NCBI GenBank assembly: GCA_947167445.1
Contig: CAMVID010000008.1
Location: 39,894 to 103,893, forward strand
Direction: 5' to 3'
DNA: 64,000 nt
DNA from: G11 sp947167445
GTDB lineage: Bacteria; Bacillota; Clostridia; Lachnospirales; Lachnospiraceae
Under the pieces are notes generated by a model, which saw only the letters and a list, made by a program, of their open reading frames with translations, was not told the origin of the DNA and searched no databases. The stretch's first letter is position 1, and every line of letters begins with the position of its first letter. The translations under genes were made by a program, and so were the position numbers. Below, one piece after another: positions 24,936 through 34,763 of the stretch.

Positions 24936-26684
24936 ATGGCTTTTGACGGCATTACCGTTTCCAATATAGTAAAAGAATTAAGTGACAGGCTTACAGGTGC
25001 ACGCTTAAGCAAGATAGCCCAGCCGGAAAGTGACGAGCTTATTCTCACCTTAAAGGGAAGTACGGGCAATTACAGACTTCTTATGTCTGCCAATGCCACT
25101 CTTCCCCTTATTTATCTGACGGAGAAGAATAAGCAAAGTCCCCTTACGGCTCCCGGCTTTTGTATGCTTTTAAGAAAGCACATAGCCAACGGCAGGATTG
25201 TATCCATAACTCAGCCGGGGCTTGAGAGAATTGTGGTTTTTGACATCGAGCATCTGGATGAGATGGGTGATTTGCGCCATAAGAAGCTTATTATCGAGCT
25301 CATGGGCAAACACAGCAACATTATCTTCTGCAAGGAGGATGACACCATCATCGATTCCATCAAGCATATCTCGGGTCTCGTAAGTTCCGTCAGGGAAGTG
25401 CTCCCCGGAAAGCCCTACTTTATTCCAAAGACACTGGAGAAGTCCGAAATCTTTGATGCCACAGCCGATTCCTTTAAGGAGGCAATCAGGCAAAAACCGA
25501 TGCCTCTATATAAGGCGCTTTATGGTACATACACCGGCCTCTCTCCCATTATCTCCCAGGAGTTATGCTTCATGGCAGGTCTTGACGGAGAAGCCCCCAC
25601 GGCAGCTTTTTGTGACTCCGATTTTGATAAGCTGTTTGAGAATTTATGTGTTATCAGAGATCGGATTTCAAAGGGTGATTTTGCCCCGGGAATAGTATTT
25701 CAGGGTGACGTTCCCGTAGAGTATGCGGCTTTTACCTTAAGCATATATAACGACACATCTCACACTACAAAGAGCTTTGAGACCATGTCCGAACTCCTTG
25801 AGGAGTACTACGCAAAGAAGGAACTGGTGTCAAGAATGCGTCAGCGTTCCGCCGACCTTCGAAAGATTGTCCAGACGGCCTACGAGAGAAACGTGAAGAA
25901 ATATGACCTTCAGATAAGGCAGATGAAGGATACCGAGAAAAGAGATAAATATCGGGTTTACGGCGAGCTTTTAAATGCCTACGGCTACGAGGCAAAGCCC
26001 GGTGACAAGTCACTTACTGCCGTCAACTTCTATGACGGCAAGGAAGTTACCATTCCCCTTGATGAAACTATCTCTGCCACCGCAAACGCCAAGAAGTACT
26101 TCGATAAATACCAGAAGATGAAACGAACCTTCGAGGCATTAAGTGAACTGACTGTTGAGGTTGAGGGCGAAATTAAGCACCTTGAGTCCATTATGACCTC
26201 CCTGGATCTGGCCACCGATGAATCGGATCTTTCGGGTATCAGACAGGAACTTGTGGATTCCGGATACATCAAAAAGCGTGGGAAAGACGCCCCGAAATCA
26301 AAGAAAAACCTTCCTCTCCACTACAGGGATTCGGAAGGTAATGATTACTATGTGGGCAAGAACAATTTCCAGAACGATGAACTTACATTTAAGTTCGCAA
26401 AGGGCGGCGACTGGTGGTTCCACGCCAAGGGAATGCCGGGTTCTCACGTGATTCTTCGAACCCCTGAGAATGTCAAAGAGCCTTCCGATAAGGCCTTTGA
26501 GAGAGCTGCGGCTCTGGCAGGTGCCTACTCCAAGGGTCGTGAACTTGACAAAATCGATATAGACTACGTCCAGAAAAAGGAAGTCAAAAAGCCAAACGGA
26601 GCAAAGCCCGGATTTGTTGTTTACTATACCAACTTCTCCATGACCATAACTCCCGGCACAAAGGAACTTACCTTAGTGGAGTAA
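24936..26684 (+). CDS. rqcH: Rqc2/RqcH homologue, NFACT-family ribosome quality control protein
   Basis: A 582-residue protein of the NFACT family. Bacterial RqcH binds stalled 50S subunits and recruits tRNA-Ala to add C-terminal alanine tails that mark chains for degradation. The NFACT-N domain begins MAFDGITVSNIVKEL, coiled-coil arms lie around 280-430, and the NFACT-R domain near 460-570 has KFAKGGDWWFHAKGMPGSHV. Older annotation calls such proteins fibronectin-binding. It is one of only two plus-strand genes here and overlaps the end of the convergent flippase-like gene by 12 nt. Confidence 0.95.
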   Translation: MAFDGITVSNIVKELSDRLTGARLSKIAQPESDELILTLKGSTGNYRLLMSANATLPLIYLTEKNKQSPLTAPGFCMLLRKHIANGRIVSITQPGLERIVVFDIEHLDEMGDLRHKKLIIELMGKHSNIIFCKEDDTIIDSIKHISGLVSSVREVLPGKPYFIPKTLEKSEIFDATADSFKEAIRQKPMPLYKALYGTYTGLSPIISQELCFMAGLDGEAPTAAFCDSDFDKLFENLCVIRDRISKGDFAPGIVFQGDVPVEYAAFTLSIYNDTSHTTKSFETMSELLEEYYAKKELVSRMRQRSADLRKIVQTAYERNVKKYDLQIRQMKDTEKRDKYRVYGELLNAYGYEAKPGDKSLTAVNFYDGKEVTIPLDETISATANAKKYFDKYQKMKRTFEALSELTVEVEGEIKHLESIMTSLDLATDESDLSGIRQELVDSGYIKKRGKDAPKSKKNLPLHYRDSEGNDYYVGKNNFQNDELTFKFAKGGDWWFHAKGMPGSHVILRTPENVKEPSDKAFERAAALAGAYSKGRELDKIDIDYVQKKEVKKPNGAKPGFVVYYTNFSMTITPGTKELTLVE

Positions 26685-28349
26685 ATGAAACTTACGAGCC
26701 ACATTTATAAGGGTTTTGCCCTTAGGGATGTGGCTTAATTCTTCTTCAGTTACGGCTCCGGACTTAAGGATGACTACGCCGTATGCCATAACGCCAAGCA
26801 CTATTGCAGGAACAACCGCAACAATGTTTATGGGTAAGAGCGCATAAATTCCATAATACACTCCCACTGCCACCGCACCCATAACAAGGGCGCTTATGAG
26901 AGGAAGTATAAAGGTTGTCTTGGCTTCCTGTCTGTAATCCAGGTATTTAGCCACTGCAATATTATTGAAGATGCACATGCATCCTGAGTAAACCACATTG
27001 CCGATAACAAGGCTGTACAGACCAAGATCGGTGTAAACGAGAATCGCCCATACAACTCCTGTCTGAATAAGAAGGGCTGCAGCCGCATTTATAACAGGGA
27101 TATTAACCTTGCCGATTCCCTGCAGAATGGCGTTCGACATGGTGGAAAGGGAATAAAAAATAACCGAAACCGCCAACACCATAAGAAGCTTAGATGCCAC
27201 ATCAAGGGATGCCACCTGAGGGAATAAAACTCTGGTTACGGGCTTTGCCAAAACTCCAAGGCCCACTGCCGAAGGAATCGCAATAAGCATGGTGCACTTT
27301 ATTGCAAGGCTCACACTTCTTCTTGTAGCATCATAATCCTTCTTGGTAAAGGAACTTGAAACTCCCGGGATCAGCGCCGAAGCAAAGGCCGATGAAATGG
27401 CTATGGGAATATTGGAAATTACTATAGGCTTTCCGGAGTATATTCCGTATAAGGAATAAGCTTCGGATTCACCGATGCCCTTTAATCCCGTCATAATGGT
27501 GATAAAAATCTTCTGGTTAACCACGGGGGAAAGATTATAAATTGCCGTACTTAAAATAAAGGGCGTAACAACAGAAAGAAGAAGCTTGAAAATATCTCCG
27601 TAGGAATCATCGATTGGAGTTCTGTCCCTCTCAACTCTTCTTTTAAACATCTTGCGATTAAGAATATATATCATAGCCATGAAGAATAAGGCTATCAAAA
27701 CACCGGCTCCCGTTCCCAGGGCTGAACCCATGGCGCCGTATGTGGCTCTTTCTGTGTTATATGCAATCTCACTTTCAGCTGTGGGATTATCGTAAATCTT
27801 CATACTTCCCATCATGAAATTGATAAGAAGGTAAGCGGCACCTATGCTGACAAGGGCATTGAGAATCTGCTCCAGTATCTGAGATACCGACGTTTGAACC
27901 ATGGATTTATGGGCCTGAAAATAGCCCCTTAAGACACCGAGAATTCCGGAAAAGAAAATTGTGGGAGCAAAGACTCTTAAGACCTTTGCTGCCGCCTCTC
28001 CGTCCACAATGTTCGGAGCAAAAACCGCGCAAAGAACCGCTGCCAATCCACCCACAACTATTACATAAACAAAGGCACACTTAAAAACCCTGTGAGCATT
28101 TCTGTACTCTTTAAGGGCAAGCTTCTGTGATATAACTTTTGAAATTGCAGAGGGGATACTGTATGAAGCCACCAGAAGAATAATGGTGTACCAATAATAA
28201 GCGGCGCCGTAATAGCCGTTACCCTCATCACCTATAATGCTTGTGAGGGGGCTCCTGTACAGAAGTCCGATGATTCTTGAAACTATTCCTGCTGCCGCAA
28301 GAATTCCCGCCTGAACTATGAAATTGTTGCCTTGTTTCTTCTCGCTCAT
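26673..28349 (-). CDS. Polysaccharide flippase-like protein (MurJ/SpoVB/MVF superfamily)
   Basis: About 558 residues and about 14 membrane helices, of the putative polysaccharide biosynthesis/SpoVB-like group, which flips lipid-linked cell-wall or polysaccharide precursors. Typical elements are GIVSRIIGLLYRSPLTSIIGDEGNG (loosely, first 45 residues) and PSAISKVIS. I start at MSEKKQGNNF (28349). The in-frame ATG at 28370 is also possible. Lipid II versus another substrate cannot be decided from sequence. Confidence 0.85.
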   Translation of the reverse strand: MSEKKQGNNFIVQAGILAAAGIVSRIIGLLYRSPLTSIIGDEGNGYYGAAYYWYTIILLVASYSIPSAISKVISQKLALKEYRNAHRVFKCAFVYVIVVGGLAAVLCAVFAPNIVDGEAAAKVLRVFAPTIFFSGILGVLRGYFQAHKSMVQTSVSQILEQILNALVSIGAAYLLINFMMGSMKIYDNPTAESEIAYNTERATYGAMGSALGTGAGVLIALFFMAMIYILNRKMFKRRVERDRTPIDDSYGDIFKLLLSVVTPFILSTAIYNLSPVVNQKIFITIMTGLKGIGESEAYSLYGIYSGKPIVISNIPIAISSAFASALIPGVSSSFTKKDYDATRRSVSLAIKCTMLIAIPSAVGLGVLAKPVTRVLFPQVASLDVASKLLMVLAVSVIFYSLSTMSNAILQGIGKVNIPVINAAAALLIQTGVVWAILVYTDLGLYSLVIGNVVYSGCMCIFNNIAVAKYLDYRQEAKTTFILPLISALVMGAVAVGVYYGIYALLPINIVAVVPAIVLGVMAYGVVILKSGAVTEEELSHIPKGKTLINVARKFHLLH

Positions 28350-28408
28350 AAAAATACCTACATTAGGCATTCTATCATCTTTAAAGGCTCTTTTCCATAG
28401 CCTGATTC

Positions 28409-28834
28409 TTAATTATTTCCGAAGGCTTCCTCTAAGGTGTGCCAGCCGAGAACCGCGCATTTTACCCTGGCAGGCATATGGGCAACATCCCTTAAAGCCG
28501 AAGCTTCCTCCAAAGAGTCAATCTCATCTTCGCCGGCCTCACCCTTGATCATTCGAATGAACACATCCGCAAGGTGCAGGGCTTCATCCTTCTTTTTCCC
28601 AATTATAAGCCCAATCATAATGTCGGCACTGGCCTGGGAAACAGCACAGCCATCTCCGGTAAAACCGGCATCCGCTATAATATCGCCATCACACTTAAGC
28701 TTAAGCCAGATATCGTCTCCGCAATTGGGGTTAACGCCCTCAAGGACAATGTCCGGATTCTCGATATCATGCTTGTGGTAGGGGCTCACATTGTGCTCTG
28801 TAAGTATTTCATTGTAAAAGCTTCTGCTTTCCAT
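28409..28834 (-). CDS. sufU: Iron-sulfur cluster scaffold SufU
   Basis: A 141-residue SufU/IscU-type protein. Cys38 in NPNCGDD, Cys63 in GDGCAVSQAS and Cys126 in RVKCAVLGWHTLEEA are the three metal-ligand cysteines, with Asp40. In Firmicutes SufU binds zinc and accepts sulfur from SufS. It is the last gene of sufCBDSU, 14 nt after sufS. Confidence 0.95.
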   Translation of the reverse strand: MESRSFYNEILTEHNVSPYHKHDIENPDIVLEGVNPNCGDDIWLKLKCDGDIIADAGFTGDGCAVSQASADIMIGLIIGKKKDEALHLADVFIRMIKGEAGEDEIDSLEEASALRDVAHMPARVKCAVLGWHTLEEAFGNN

Positions 28835-28848
28835 AATCCATTCCTTTT

Positions 28849-30066
28849 CTAATCGTTAAAGCCCATTCTCTCACGTATGGAGGCTACACTTTTTGTAAAA
28901 GCGTCAATCTCCTCCTCCGTGTTATAAAACATAAGGCTTAATCTGGTTGCCGAATTAACACCCAAATACTCCAACAGCGGTCCTGCACAGTGGTGTCCCG
29001 CTCTCACATCTATTCCGTCGGCTTCAAGAATTGCGGAAACATCATGGGGATGAACATCATCCAGAGTAAAGCTGATAATCCCGTGGTGTTTTTCTGCACT
29101 GTCGCCTCCGAGGATATGCAAATGAGGTATATTCTTCATTGCCTCAAACGCTCTCTTTGTGAGGGATTCTTCGATTTCGCTCATGGTGTCAAAGCCCACC
29201 TTATTAATGTAATCGATGGCGGCGCTAAGACCCACGGCTCCTCCGGCGTTAACGGTGCCGGCTTCAAACTTATGGGGAAGCTCGGAGTACTTGGTGTAGT
29301 CGAATCTTACAATATCAACCATCTCACCGCCTTCCATAAAGGGAGGCATGGCTTCCAGAAGTTCCTTTCTTCCGTAAAGAACTCCGATACCCATGGGGCC
29401 AAACATCTTGTGTCCGGAAAAAGCAAGGAAATCCGGGTTCATCTTCTTAACGTCAATAGCCATATGAGGAGCGGACTGGGCAGCATCAATAACCGCCACG
29501 CCGCCCACCTCGTGAACTCTCTTAATAAGGTGATCTATAGGATTCAAACTCCCCAAAACATTTGAAACCTGTCCCATTGCCGCTATCTTTGTTCTCTCAG
29601 TAATAGCTTCATCAATAGCTGCAGGGTCGAACCCTCCTTCTTTGTTAGGATAGAGATATTTGATTTTTGCCCCTGTTCTGTCCGCTACCATTCTCCAGGG
29701 AAGCAGATTGGAGTGATGCTCCGTAATCGATACCACTATCTCATCGTTTCGGCACAGGTTGTTAAGTCCGTAACTGTAAGCAATAAGGTTGATGCTTTCA
29801 GTTGTATTTCTGGTAAAAATAATCTCTTTAACGGAATCGGCATTAATAAAGCCACGAACCTTTTCCCTGGCATCCTCATAGGCCTTTGTAGCCTCAACAC
29901 TTAAAGGGTAGAATCCCCTTAAGGGGTTTGCGTTCATTTTTTCATAGAATCCATATTCAGCCTCCAAAACGCACTTGGGCTTTTGGGATGTGGCTGCATT
30001 ATCAAGATACATGGATTTCTCGATTTCAAATATTGGGAAATCGGCTCTGAAAGCTTTGCCGTCCAT
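28849..30066 (-). CDS. sufS: Cysteine desulfurase SufS
   Basis: A 405-residue PLP enzyme of class II that removes sulfur from cysteine for Fe-S cluster assembly. The PLP lysine is Lys220 in SGHKMFGP and the persulfide cysteine is Cys360 in RAGHHCAGPLLE. The N-terminal YLDNAATSQKP is typical. It lies 2 nt after sufD. Confidence 0.97.
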   Translation of the reverse strand: MDGKAFRADFPIFEIEKSMYLDNAATSQKPKCVLEAEYGFYEKMNANPLRGFYPLSVEATKAYEDAREKVRGFINADSVKEIIFTRNTTESINLIAYSYGLNNLCRNDEIVVSITEHHSNLLPWRMVADRTGAKIKYLYPNKEGGFDPAAIDEAITERTKIAAMGQVSNVLGSLNPIDHLIKRVHEVGGVAVIDAAQSAPHMAIDVKKMNPDFLAFSGHKMFGPMGIGVLYGRKELLEAMPPFMEGGEMVDIVRFDYTKYSELPHKFEAGTVNAGGAVGLSAAIDYINKVGFDTMSEIEESLTKRAFEAMKNIPHLHILGGDSAEKHHGIISFTLDDVHPHDVSAILEADGIDVRAGHHCAGPLLEYLGVNSATRLSLMFYNTEEEIDAFTKSVASIRERMGFND

Positions 30067-30068
30067 TG

Positions 30069-30941
30069 TTACAATACCTCCGAAACTAATTTGTCTGTTT
30101 TCTCTCTTAATACATCGTCATCGATTTCTCTGATGAGTCTTGCGAAATTGCCGTAGGAAATCATCTTTTCCGCTCCGGCTTTGTCTATTCCTCTTTGGTT
30201 GAAGTATAAAAGGATATCATCTGAAAGACTTCCGATCTGGCATCCGTGGGCTCCTTCCACATCCTCTTCCGTACAAAGAATAAGGGGGATACTTCCGTTT
30301 ATAACGTCCTCACTCAGGAGAAGCGCATGTTCGTTTTCTTCTCCCTTTGATCCGGCGCAGCCGGTTTTGAAATCAATGGTTGCTCTGAAGTTCTTCTTGC
30401 CCTCATCCTTCAAAACTCCGTTTGCAAGAATATCGCTTACAGTCTCCTTGCCTCTGTGGTTTGCCACGTAATTCATGTCTGTAATCTGGGTCTTTCTGGT
30501 AAGGTAGGCCACATCCATATTGCACTCACTTCTGTCTCCCGTAAGCTCGGCTGTGGCGCCCGAATAAACATCTCCTCTGCCGGGAAGAATCTGAATTATG
30601 CTTAACCTGCCCTCTCCCCCTACATTGGCATTAACTTCATTAATCAGCCTGTTTCCTTCCTCTGAAGCATCAATCTGTACAAGTTTAAGTTCTCCCTTTG
30701 GAGCTATATTTATATCCGTGTTCACGTTTAATGTGCCCACAGCCTCATAGTTCATGATTACCGAAAGGCTCTCATTCTCCTTGACATCTATGGTAACCTT
30801 CGCATCTTTATGTCCTGATAAATTGAGAATTCCATTCTCGGAAAAATCTATATTCTCATAAGTACCGGGGTCATAATCCAGGTTTACTTCGTTCATTCCT
30901 ATATGATTAAAGGTTCTCACAGGTAATTTGTTTAATCTCAT
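30069..30941 (-). CDS. sufD: Fe-S assembly protein SufD
   Basis: A 290-residue beta-helix protein related to SufB and shorter than E. coli SufD. The C-terminal core with HGCQIGSLSDDILLYFNQRGI matches the SufB/SufD family. It forms the SufBC2D scaffold. Its start overlaps the sufB stop by a base. Confidence 0.9.
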   Translation of the reverse strand: MRLNKLPVRTFNHIGMNEVNLDYDPGTYENIDFSENGILNLSGHKDAKVTIDVKENESLSVIMNYEAVGTLNVNTDINIAPKGELKLVQIDASEEGNRLINEVNANVGGEGRLSIIQILPGRGDVYSGATAELTGDRSECNMDVAYLTRKTQITDMNYVANHRGKETVSDILANGVLKDEGKKNFRATIDFKTGCAGSKGEENEHALLLSEDVINGSIPLILCTEEDVEGAHGCQIGSLSDDILLYFNQRGIDKAGAEKMISYGNFARLIREIDDDVLREKTDKLVSEVL

Positions 30942-32347
30942 TATCCGATACTTCCTTTCATCTCAAGTCTTATTAAGTTGTTCATCTCAATAGCGTATTC
31001 AAGGGGCAATTCCTTTGATACGTTGTCAGCAAAACCGCTGACTATGAGAGTCTTGGCATCCTCCTCAGATAAGCCCCTGCTCATGAGATAGAATACGGCC
31101 TCGTCACTGATCTTACCAATCTGTGCCTCATGTCCTATATCCGCATAGGGAGTTCTTATATCCATTGCGGGAATTGTATCGGAACGGGACTCAGAGTCAA
31201 GCATCAAAGACTCACAGGATACTGCCGATTTACTGTTTACAGCATCCTTTCCAATCTTAACAAGGCTTCTGAAAGTACATACTCCGCCGCCCTTTGAAAT
31301 GGACTTGGTGCTCATAACGGAGCTTGTTTCCGGAGCAAGCTGAACAACCTTTGCTCCCGTGTCAAGATTCTGTCCTTCATTGGCAAAGGAAATACCCGTA
31401 AACTCCATCTTGGCGCCTTTGCCTCTTAATATGCTCATGGGATAAAGGTATGAAAGGTGAGAACCAAAGGATCCGGTAATCCACTCGATTTTGCCTCCCT
31501 CATCCACCAATGCTCTCTTGGAGTTAAGGTTATACATGTTCTTTGACCAGTTCTCAATGGTGGAATATCTGAGCCTTGCGTTCTTATGAACAAAGAGCTC
31601 CACCGCACCCGCATGAAGATTGGCCACATTGTATTTGGGGGCAGAGCATCCTTCTATGAAGTGCAGATCAGCTCCCTCATCCACGATAATCAAAGTGTGC
31701 TCAAACTGTCCCGCACCCTTTGCATTCAGTCTGAAATAGGACTGAAGAGGGAAATCAAGCTTCACTCCCTTGGGTACATAAACAAAGGAGCCTCCTGACC
31801 ATACCGCACCGTGAAGAGCCGCAAATTTATGGTCCGAAGGTGTGATAAGCTTCATGAAATGTTCCTTAATCATGTCAGCGTATTCGGTTTTCAGTGCACT
31901 TTCGATGTCAGTGTAGATAACGCCGCTTTTGGCTACACTGTCCTTAACATTGTGGTACACAAGTTCAGAGTCGTACTGAGCGCCCACACCTGCAAGAGAC
32001 TTTCTCTCTGCCTGAGGAATTCCAAGCTTTTCAAAGGTGTCCTTAACTTCCGCAGGAACGTCCTCCCAGTTATCTGCCATCTTGGCATTCTTTTTTACAT
32101 AGGTTGATATATGGTTAATATCAAGTCCGTCAAGGGAGGGGCCCCAGTTGGGAAGTCCCATGCTGTTATATATTTTCAAAGATTCAAGTCTTAATTCTCT
32201 GACCCAGTCAGGATCATTCTTCTCTTCAGATATCTTAAGAACTATCTCCTCCGTAAGTCCTTCTTCAAGTCTGTAAGCATCCTTGTCTTCATTTCTGAAG
32301 TCATACATGCTTCTGTCAATGTCTTCAACGTATGTTTTCTCTTTCAT
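30941..32347 (-). CDS. sufB: Fe-S assembly protein SufB
   Basis: A 468-residue scaffold protein of the SufBC2D complex. Hallmarks are GAVWSGGSFVYVPKGV, ENWSKNMYNLNSKRA and CESLMLDSESRSDTIP. It lies between sufC and sufD, in the usual Firmicutes order. Confidence 0.97.
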   Translation of the reverse strand: MKEKTYVEDIDRSMYDFRNEDKDAYRLEEGLTEEIVLKISEEKNDPDWVRELRLESLKIYNSMGLPNWGPSLDGLDINHISTYVKKNAKMADNWEDVPAEVKDTFEKLGIPQAERKSLAGVGAQYDSELVYHNVKDSVAKSGVIYTDIESALKTEYADMIKEHFMKLITPSDHKFAALHGAVWSGGSFVYVPKGVKLDFPLQSYFRLNAKGAGQFEHTLIIVDEGADLHFIEGCSAPKYNVANLHAGAVELFVHKNARLRYSTIENWSKNMYNLNSKRALVDEGGKIEWITGSFGSHLSYLYPMSILRGKGAKMEFTGISFANEGQNLDTGAKVVQLAPETSSVMSTKSISKGGGVCTFRSLVKIGKDAVNSKSAVSCESLMLDSESRSDTIPAMDIRTPYADIGHEAQIGKISDEAVFYLMSRGLSEEDAKTLIVSGFADNVSKELPLEYAIEMNNLIRLEMKGSIG

Positions 32348-32355
32348 GGGCTACC

Positions 32356-33096
32356 TCACTCTTTCTCTTCGAAGCCCTTGGCGTTGATTTCATCAACAAG
32401 CTCTCTTCCGCCTGTTCTGTCAATCTTACCCTCAATCATTACATGAGCCTTATCCACCTTAAGTGACTCAAGAATCTTGGCTGAATGAGTGATAATAAGA
32501 AGAGTTCCTCCTGTTCTCTTCTTGTATTCATCAATTCCCGCAGAAACTGTTCTTACCGCATCTACATCAAGTCCTGAGTCTGTCTCATCAAGAATTGCAA
32601 ACTTGGGCTCTAACATAAGAAGCTGAAGAATCTCCGCTTTCTTCTTTTCACCACCGGAGAATCCAACGTTCAAATCTCTCTCGGCATACTCATAATCCAT
32701 GTTAAGGACATCCATGGTTGCATGTAATTTCTTCTTGAAATCCCAGGCCTTAACCCTCTCGCCCTTTACCTGCTCCAAGGCACTCTTAATAAATGCAGAC
32801 AAAGAAACCCCGGGCACCTCCAAAGGATTCTGGAAAGATAAAAAGAGTCCCTTCTTGGCTCTCTCATCCGCTCCTTCCTCTGTGATATCCTCACCGTCAA
32901 AAATAATGCTTCCCTCAGTCACCTCATACTTGGGATGACCGATTAACGCATATCCCAAAGTGGATTTACCCGTTCCGTTAGGACCCATTAATACGTGGGT
33001 CTCCCCTTCGGGGATCTCAAGGTTTACCCCATTTAAGATTTCCTTGTCCTGCACCCCCACGTGCAGGTCCTTAACCTGTAATAAAGTGTTACTCAT
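32356..33096 (-). CDS. sufC: Fe-S assembly ATPase SufC
   Basis: A 246-residue ABC-type ATPase that powers the SufBCD scaffold and is soluble, not a transporter. Walker A is GPNGTGKS (38-45), the signature is NVGFSGGEKKK, and Walker B is FAILDETDSGLD. First gene of the suf operon. Confidence 0.98.
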   Translation of the reverse strand: MSNTLLQVKDLHVGVQDKEILNGVNLEIPEGETHVLMGPNGTGKSTLGYALIGHPKYEVTEGSIIFDGEDITEEGADERAKKGLFLSFQNPLEVPGVSLSAFIKSALEQVKGERVKAWDFKKKLHATMDVLNMDYEYAERDLNVGFSGGEKKKAEILQLLMLEPKFAILDETDSGLDVDAVRTVSAGIDEYKKRTGGTLLIITHSAKILESLKVDKAHVMIEGKIDRTGGRELVDEINAKGFEEKE

Positions 33097-33155
33097 ATCT
33101 ATTTACTCCATTTCTGTTGGTTAATACGACGACTGTCATCAACTGTGACGAGTGG

Positions 33156-33184
33156 ATTATACACCTATTCGCCCGCTAGGTAAA
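33156..33184 (-). promoter_or_regulatory. Promoter of the suf operon
   Basis: On the minus strand TTTACC (33179-33184), a 17-base spacer and TATAAT (33156-33161), about 60 bases upstream of sufC. I saw no convincing regulator site. Confidence 0.6.
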
Positions 33185-33297
33185 TAGTTTTTAGGAAGTT
33201 TATGGATTTTTTATAATTTCCCGGTTCCTGTACCCGTTTCTTTTATCACTTTCTTCCTCTTTCTTCTTTTCCCATGCCATTTCTTCCCTACCGACCC

Positions 33298-33359
33298 CTC
33301 CTACTTCCGGCTCTCCTACTCCTGGGCTCTCCTACTTCTGGGCTCTCCTACTTCCGGGC
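33298..33359. repeat. Short ~16-bp tandem repeat
   Basis: Four copies of a CTCCTACTTCYGGGCT-like unit begin at 33298, 33313, 33329 and 33345. They sit just upstream of the 64-bp repeat, in a pyrimidine-rich stretch with no gene. Confidence 0.7.
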
Positions 33360-33383
33360 GGATAAATCCGCCGAAAGCTTCCT

Positions 33384-33720
33384 TTTATCCGCCCGTTTCT
33401 CCCATCTTGTGCTTGCTCGAGCATAACAAAATTGCGTTTTTCTCATTTTTATCCGCCCGAATCCTCCCTTCCTCGCTTGCTCGAGCATAACAAAATCGCG
33501 ATTTCTCCTTTTTTATCCGCCCGTCTCCCCCTTCTCTCTCTGAAGCAAGCATAATAAAATTGCGTTTCCCCTGATTTTATCCGCCCGCTTCCCCTTTACG
33601 CCTTTCAAACAAGCATAATAAAATCGTGTTTTCCACGATTTTATCCGCCCGCCTCCACTTTACGCCTTTCAAACAAGCATAATAAAATCGTGTTTTCCAC
33701 GATTTTATCCGCCCGCCTCC
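33384..33720. repeat. 64-bp tandem repeat array with internal hairpins
   Basis: The motif GCATAA recurs at 33421, 33485, 33549, 33613 and 33677, and TTTATCCGCCCG recurs at the same 64-base step with an extra copy ending at 33395. There are thus five full units and a partial one. The last two are almost identical and each has a 9-bp stem, AAAATCGTG with CACGATTTT, around a 5-nt loop. The older units have decayed stems. The units abut without spacers, so it is not a CRISPR array. It fills the non-coding gap between divergent sufC and the DUF697-like gene. Confidence 0.85.
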
Positions 33721-33743
33721 CCAAAAGCACTTCTGAAGCGTGG

Positions 33744-33749
33744 TATAAT
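33744..33749 (+). promoter_or_regulatory. Extended -10 element of the DUF697-like gene
   Basis: TGGTATAAT (TATAAT at 33744-33749), an extended -10 about 80 bases upstream of the ATG, directly after the repeat array. No good -35 is seen. Confidence 0.5.
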
Positions 33750-33829
33750 AGTGGTAATTACTCGGTTCGTGAAACATAAAAACAGAAAAATAGAGAAAAG
33801 CAGAATAATCAATATAAAGGACAAACAAA

Positions 33830-34759
33830 ATGAAGAATAAAAAAACCAACGCTTGGACCATAGTGCTCCTTATCTCCGTAGCAATCTTGTTTGTGATGGG
33901 GCTTGTGAGCAACGCCCTTGAAATCGGCGAAAGACTTAGAGGAGCCCACGTATTCCTGGAAATTGCTTTCTATATACTAATTGCGGTTGTTGTATTAGGA
34001 GGAATTGTTTACCCCATTCTTGGTGTTTTCCTGGCTCCTATCTTCTCTCTTGAAAAGCTTCATAACGCAGACGGAAGTGCAAGGCAGAAATGGTGTAAGA
34101 GACTTGTTAAGAATTTACTTGAAAATGTGGAATTAACTGCTGAGGAGCAGGAACAGGTCAGAGGCTTCTTAAAGCTTGAAGACGAAACAGATGACAAGCT
34201 AATAGAATTCTTCGACAAAAAGATTACTCCTGAATTAAACAAAGAAATATATGATACCGCCAAGAAAATCTTCATCATCACAGCAGTATCCCAAAACTCA
34301 GTGTATGACATGCTTGGGATGGCAGCCGCAAACTTCTCTCTCATTAAGAGAATCACGGAAATCTGCGGATTCAGGCCCACTAATGCCCAGGTATTCAGGC
34401 TCTATATAAGGGTGTTCTCCATCACACTTCTTGCGGGTAACCTCGAGGAAATGAATATAGAAGAGCTGATTCCCATGGCTACGGAAGGTGCTTTGGGAAA
34501 GGCCCTTGGCATAGTGGCTGCTTCGGCAACACAGGGTGCTATCAATGCCCTCACAACGCTTCGCATGGCATCCATTGCCAAGAACTATCTCCTTAACGCC
34601 GATGTTTCTCAAACAAGAAAAGAGCTTCGACGCAAATCCTACGCCGAAGCCTTCAATATTCTAAAAGATATTCTTAAACAGGGAATGGAAGAAAAAGTAA
34701 AACAGCCCGTTAAGAATCTCTTCGGATTCAGAAAAGCTGAAGCAAAAGAAACTGAGTAA
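33830..34759 (+). CDS. DUF697-like two-helix membrane protein
   Basis: A 309-residue protein with two N-terminal membrane helices (about 9-29 and 43-70) and a helical C-terminal part. The segment around residues 180-265 (RPTNAQVFRLYIRVF, then ATQGAINALTTLRMASIAKNY) resembles DUF697/YcjF-type proteins of unknown function. The C-terminal tail is Lys-rich. It stands alone, preceded by the repeat array and an AAAGGA ribosome site, and ends 4 nt from the convergent glgA. Confidence 0.55.
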   Translation: MKNKKTNAWTIVLLISVAILFVMGLVSNALEIGERLRGAHVFLEIAFYILIAVVVLGGIVYPILGVFLAPIFSLEKLHNADGSARQKWCKRLVKNLLENVELTAEEQEQVRGFLKLEDETDDKLIEFFDKKITPELNKEIYDTAKKIFIITAVSQNSVYDMLGMAAANFSLIKRITEICGFRPTNAQVFRLYIRVFSITLLAGNLEEMNIEELIPMATEGALGKALGIVAASATQGAINALTTLRMASIAKNYLLNADVSQTRKELRRKSYAEAFNILKDILKQGMEEKVKQPVKNLFGFRKAEAKETE

Positions 34760-34763
34760 GGGC

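Noticed and set aside
24936..26684. Fibronectin-binding adhesin
   Set aside because: The NFACT-N and NFACT-R domains mark it as the ribosome quality-control factor RqcH. The adhesin name comes from older annotation.
33384..33720. CRISPR array
   Set aside because: The 64-base units abut and are similar over their whole length, so there are no unique spacers, and no cas genes are near.
33577..33912. A 111-codon minus-strand frame over the 64-bp repeats and the start of the DUF697-like gene
   Set aside because: It is built from two repeat units and the antisense of a real gene start.
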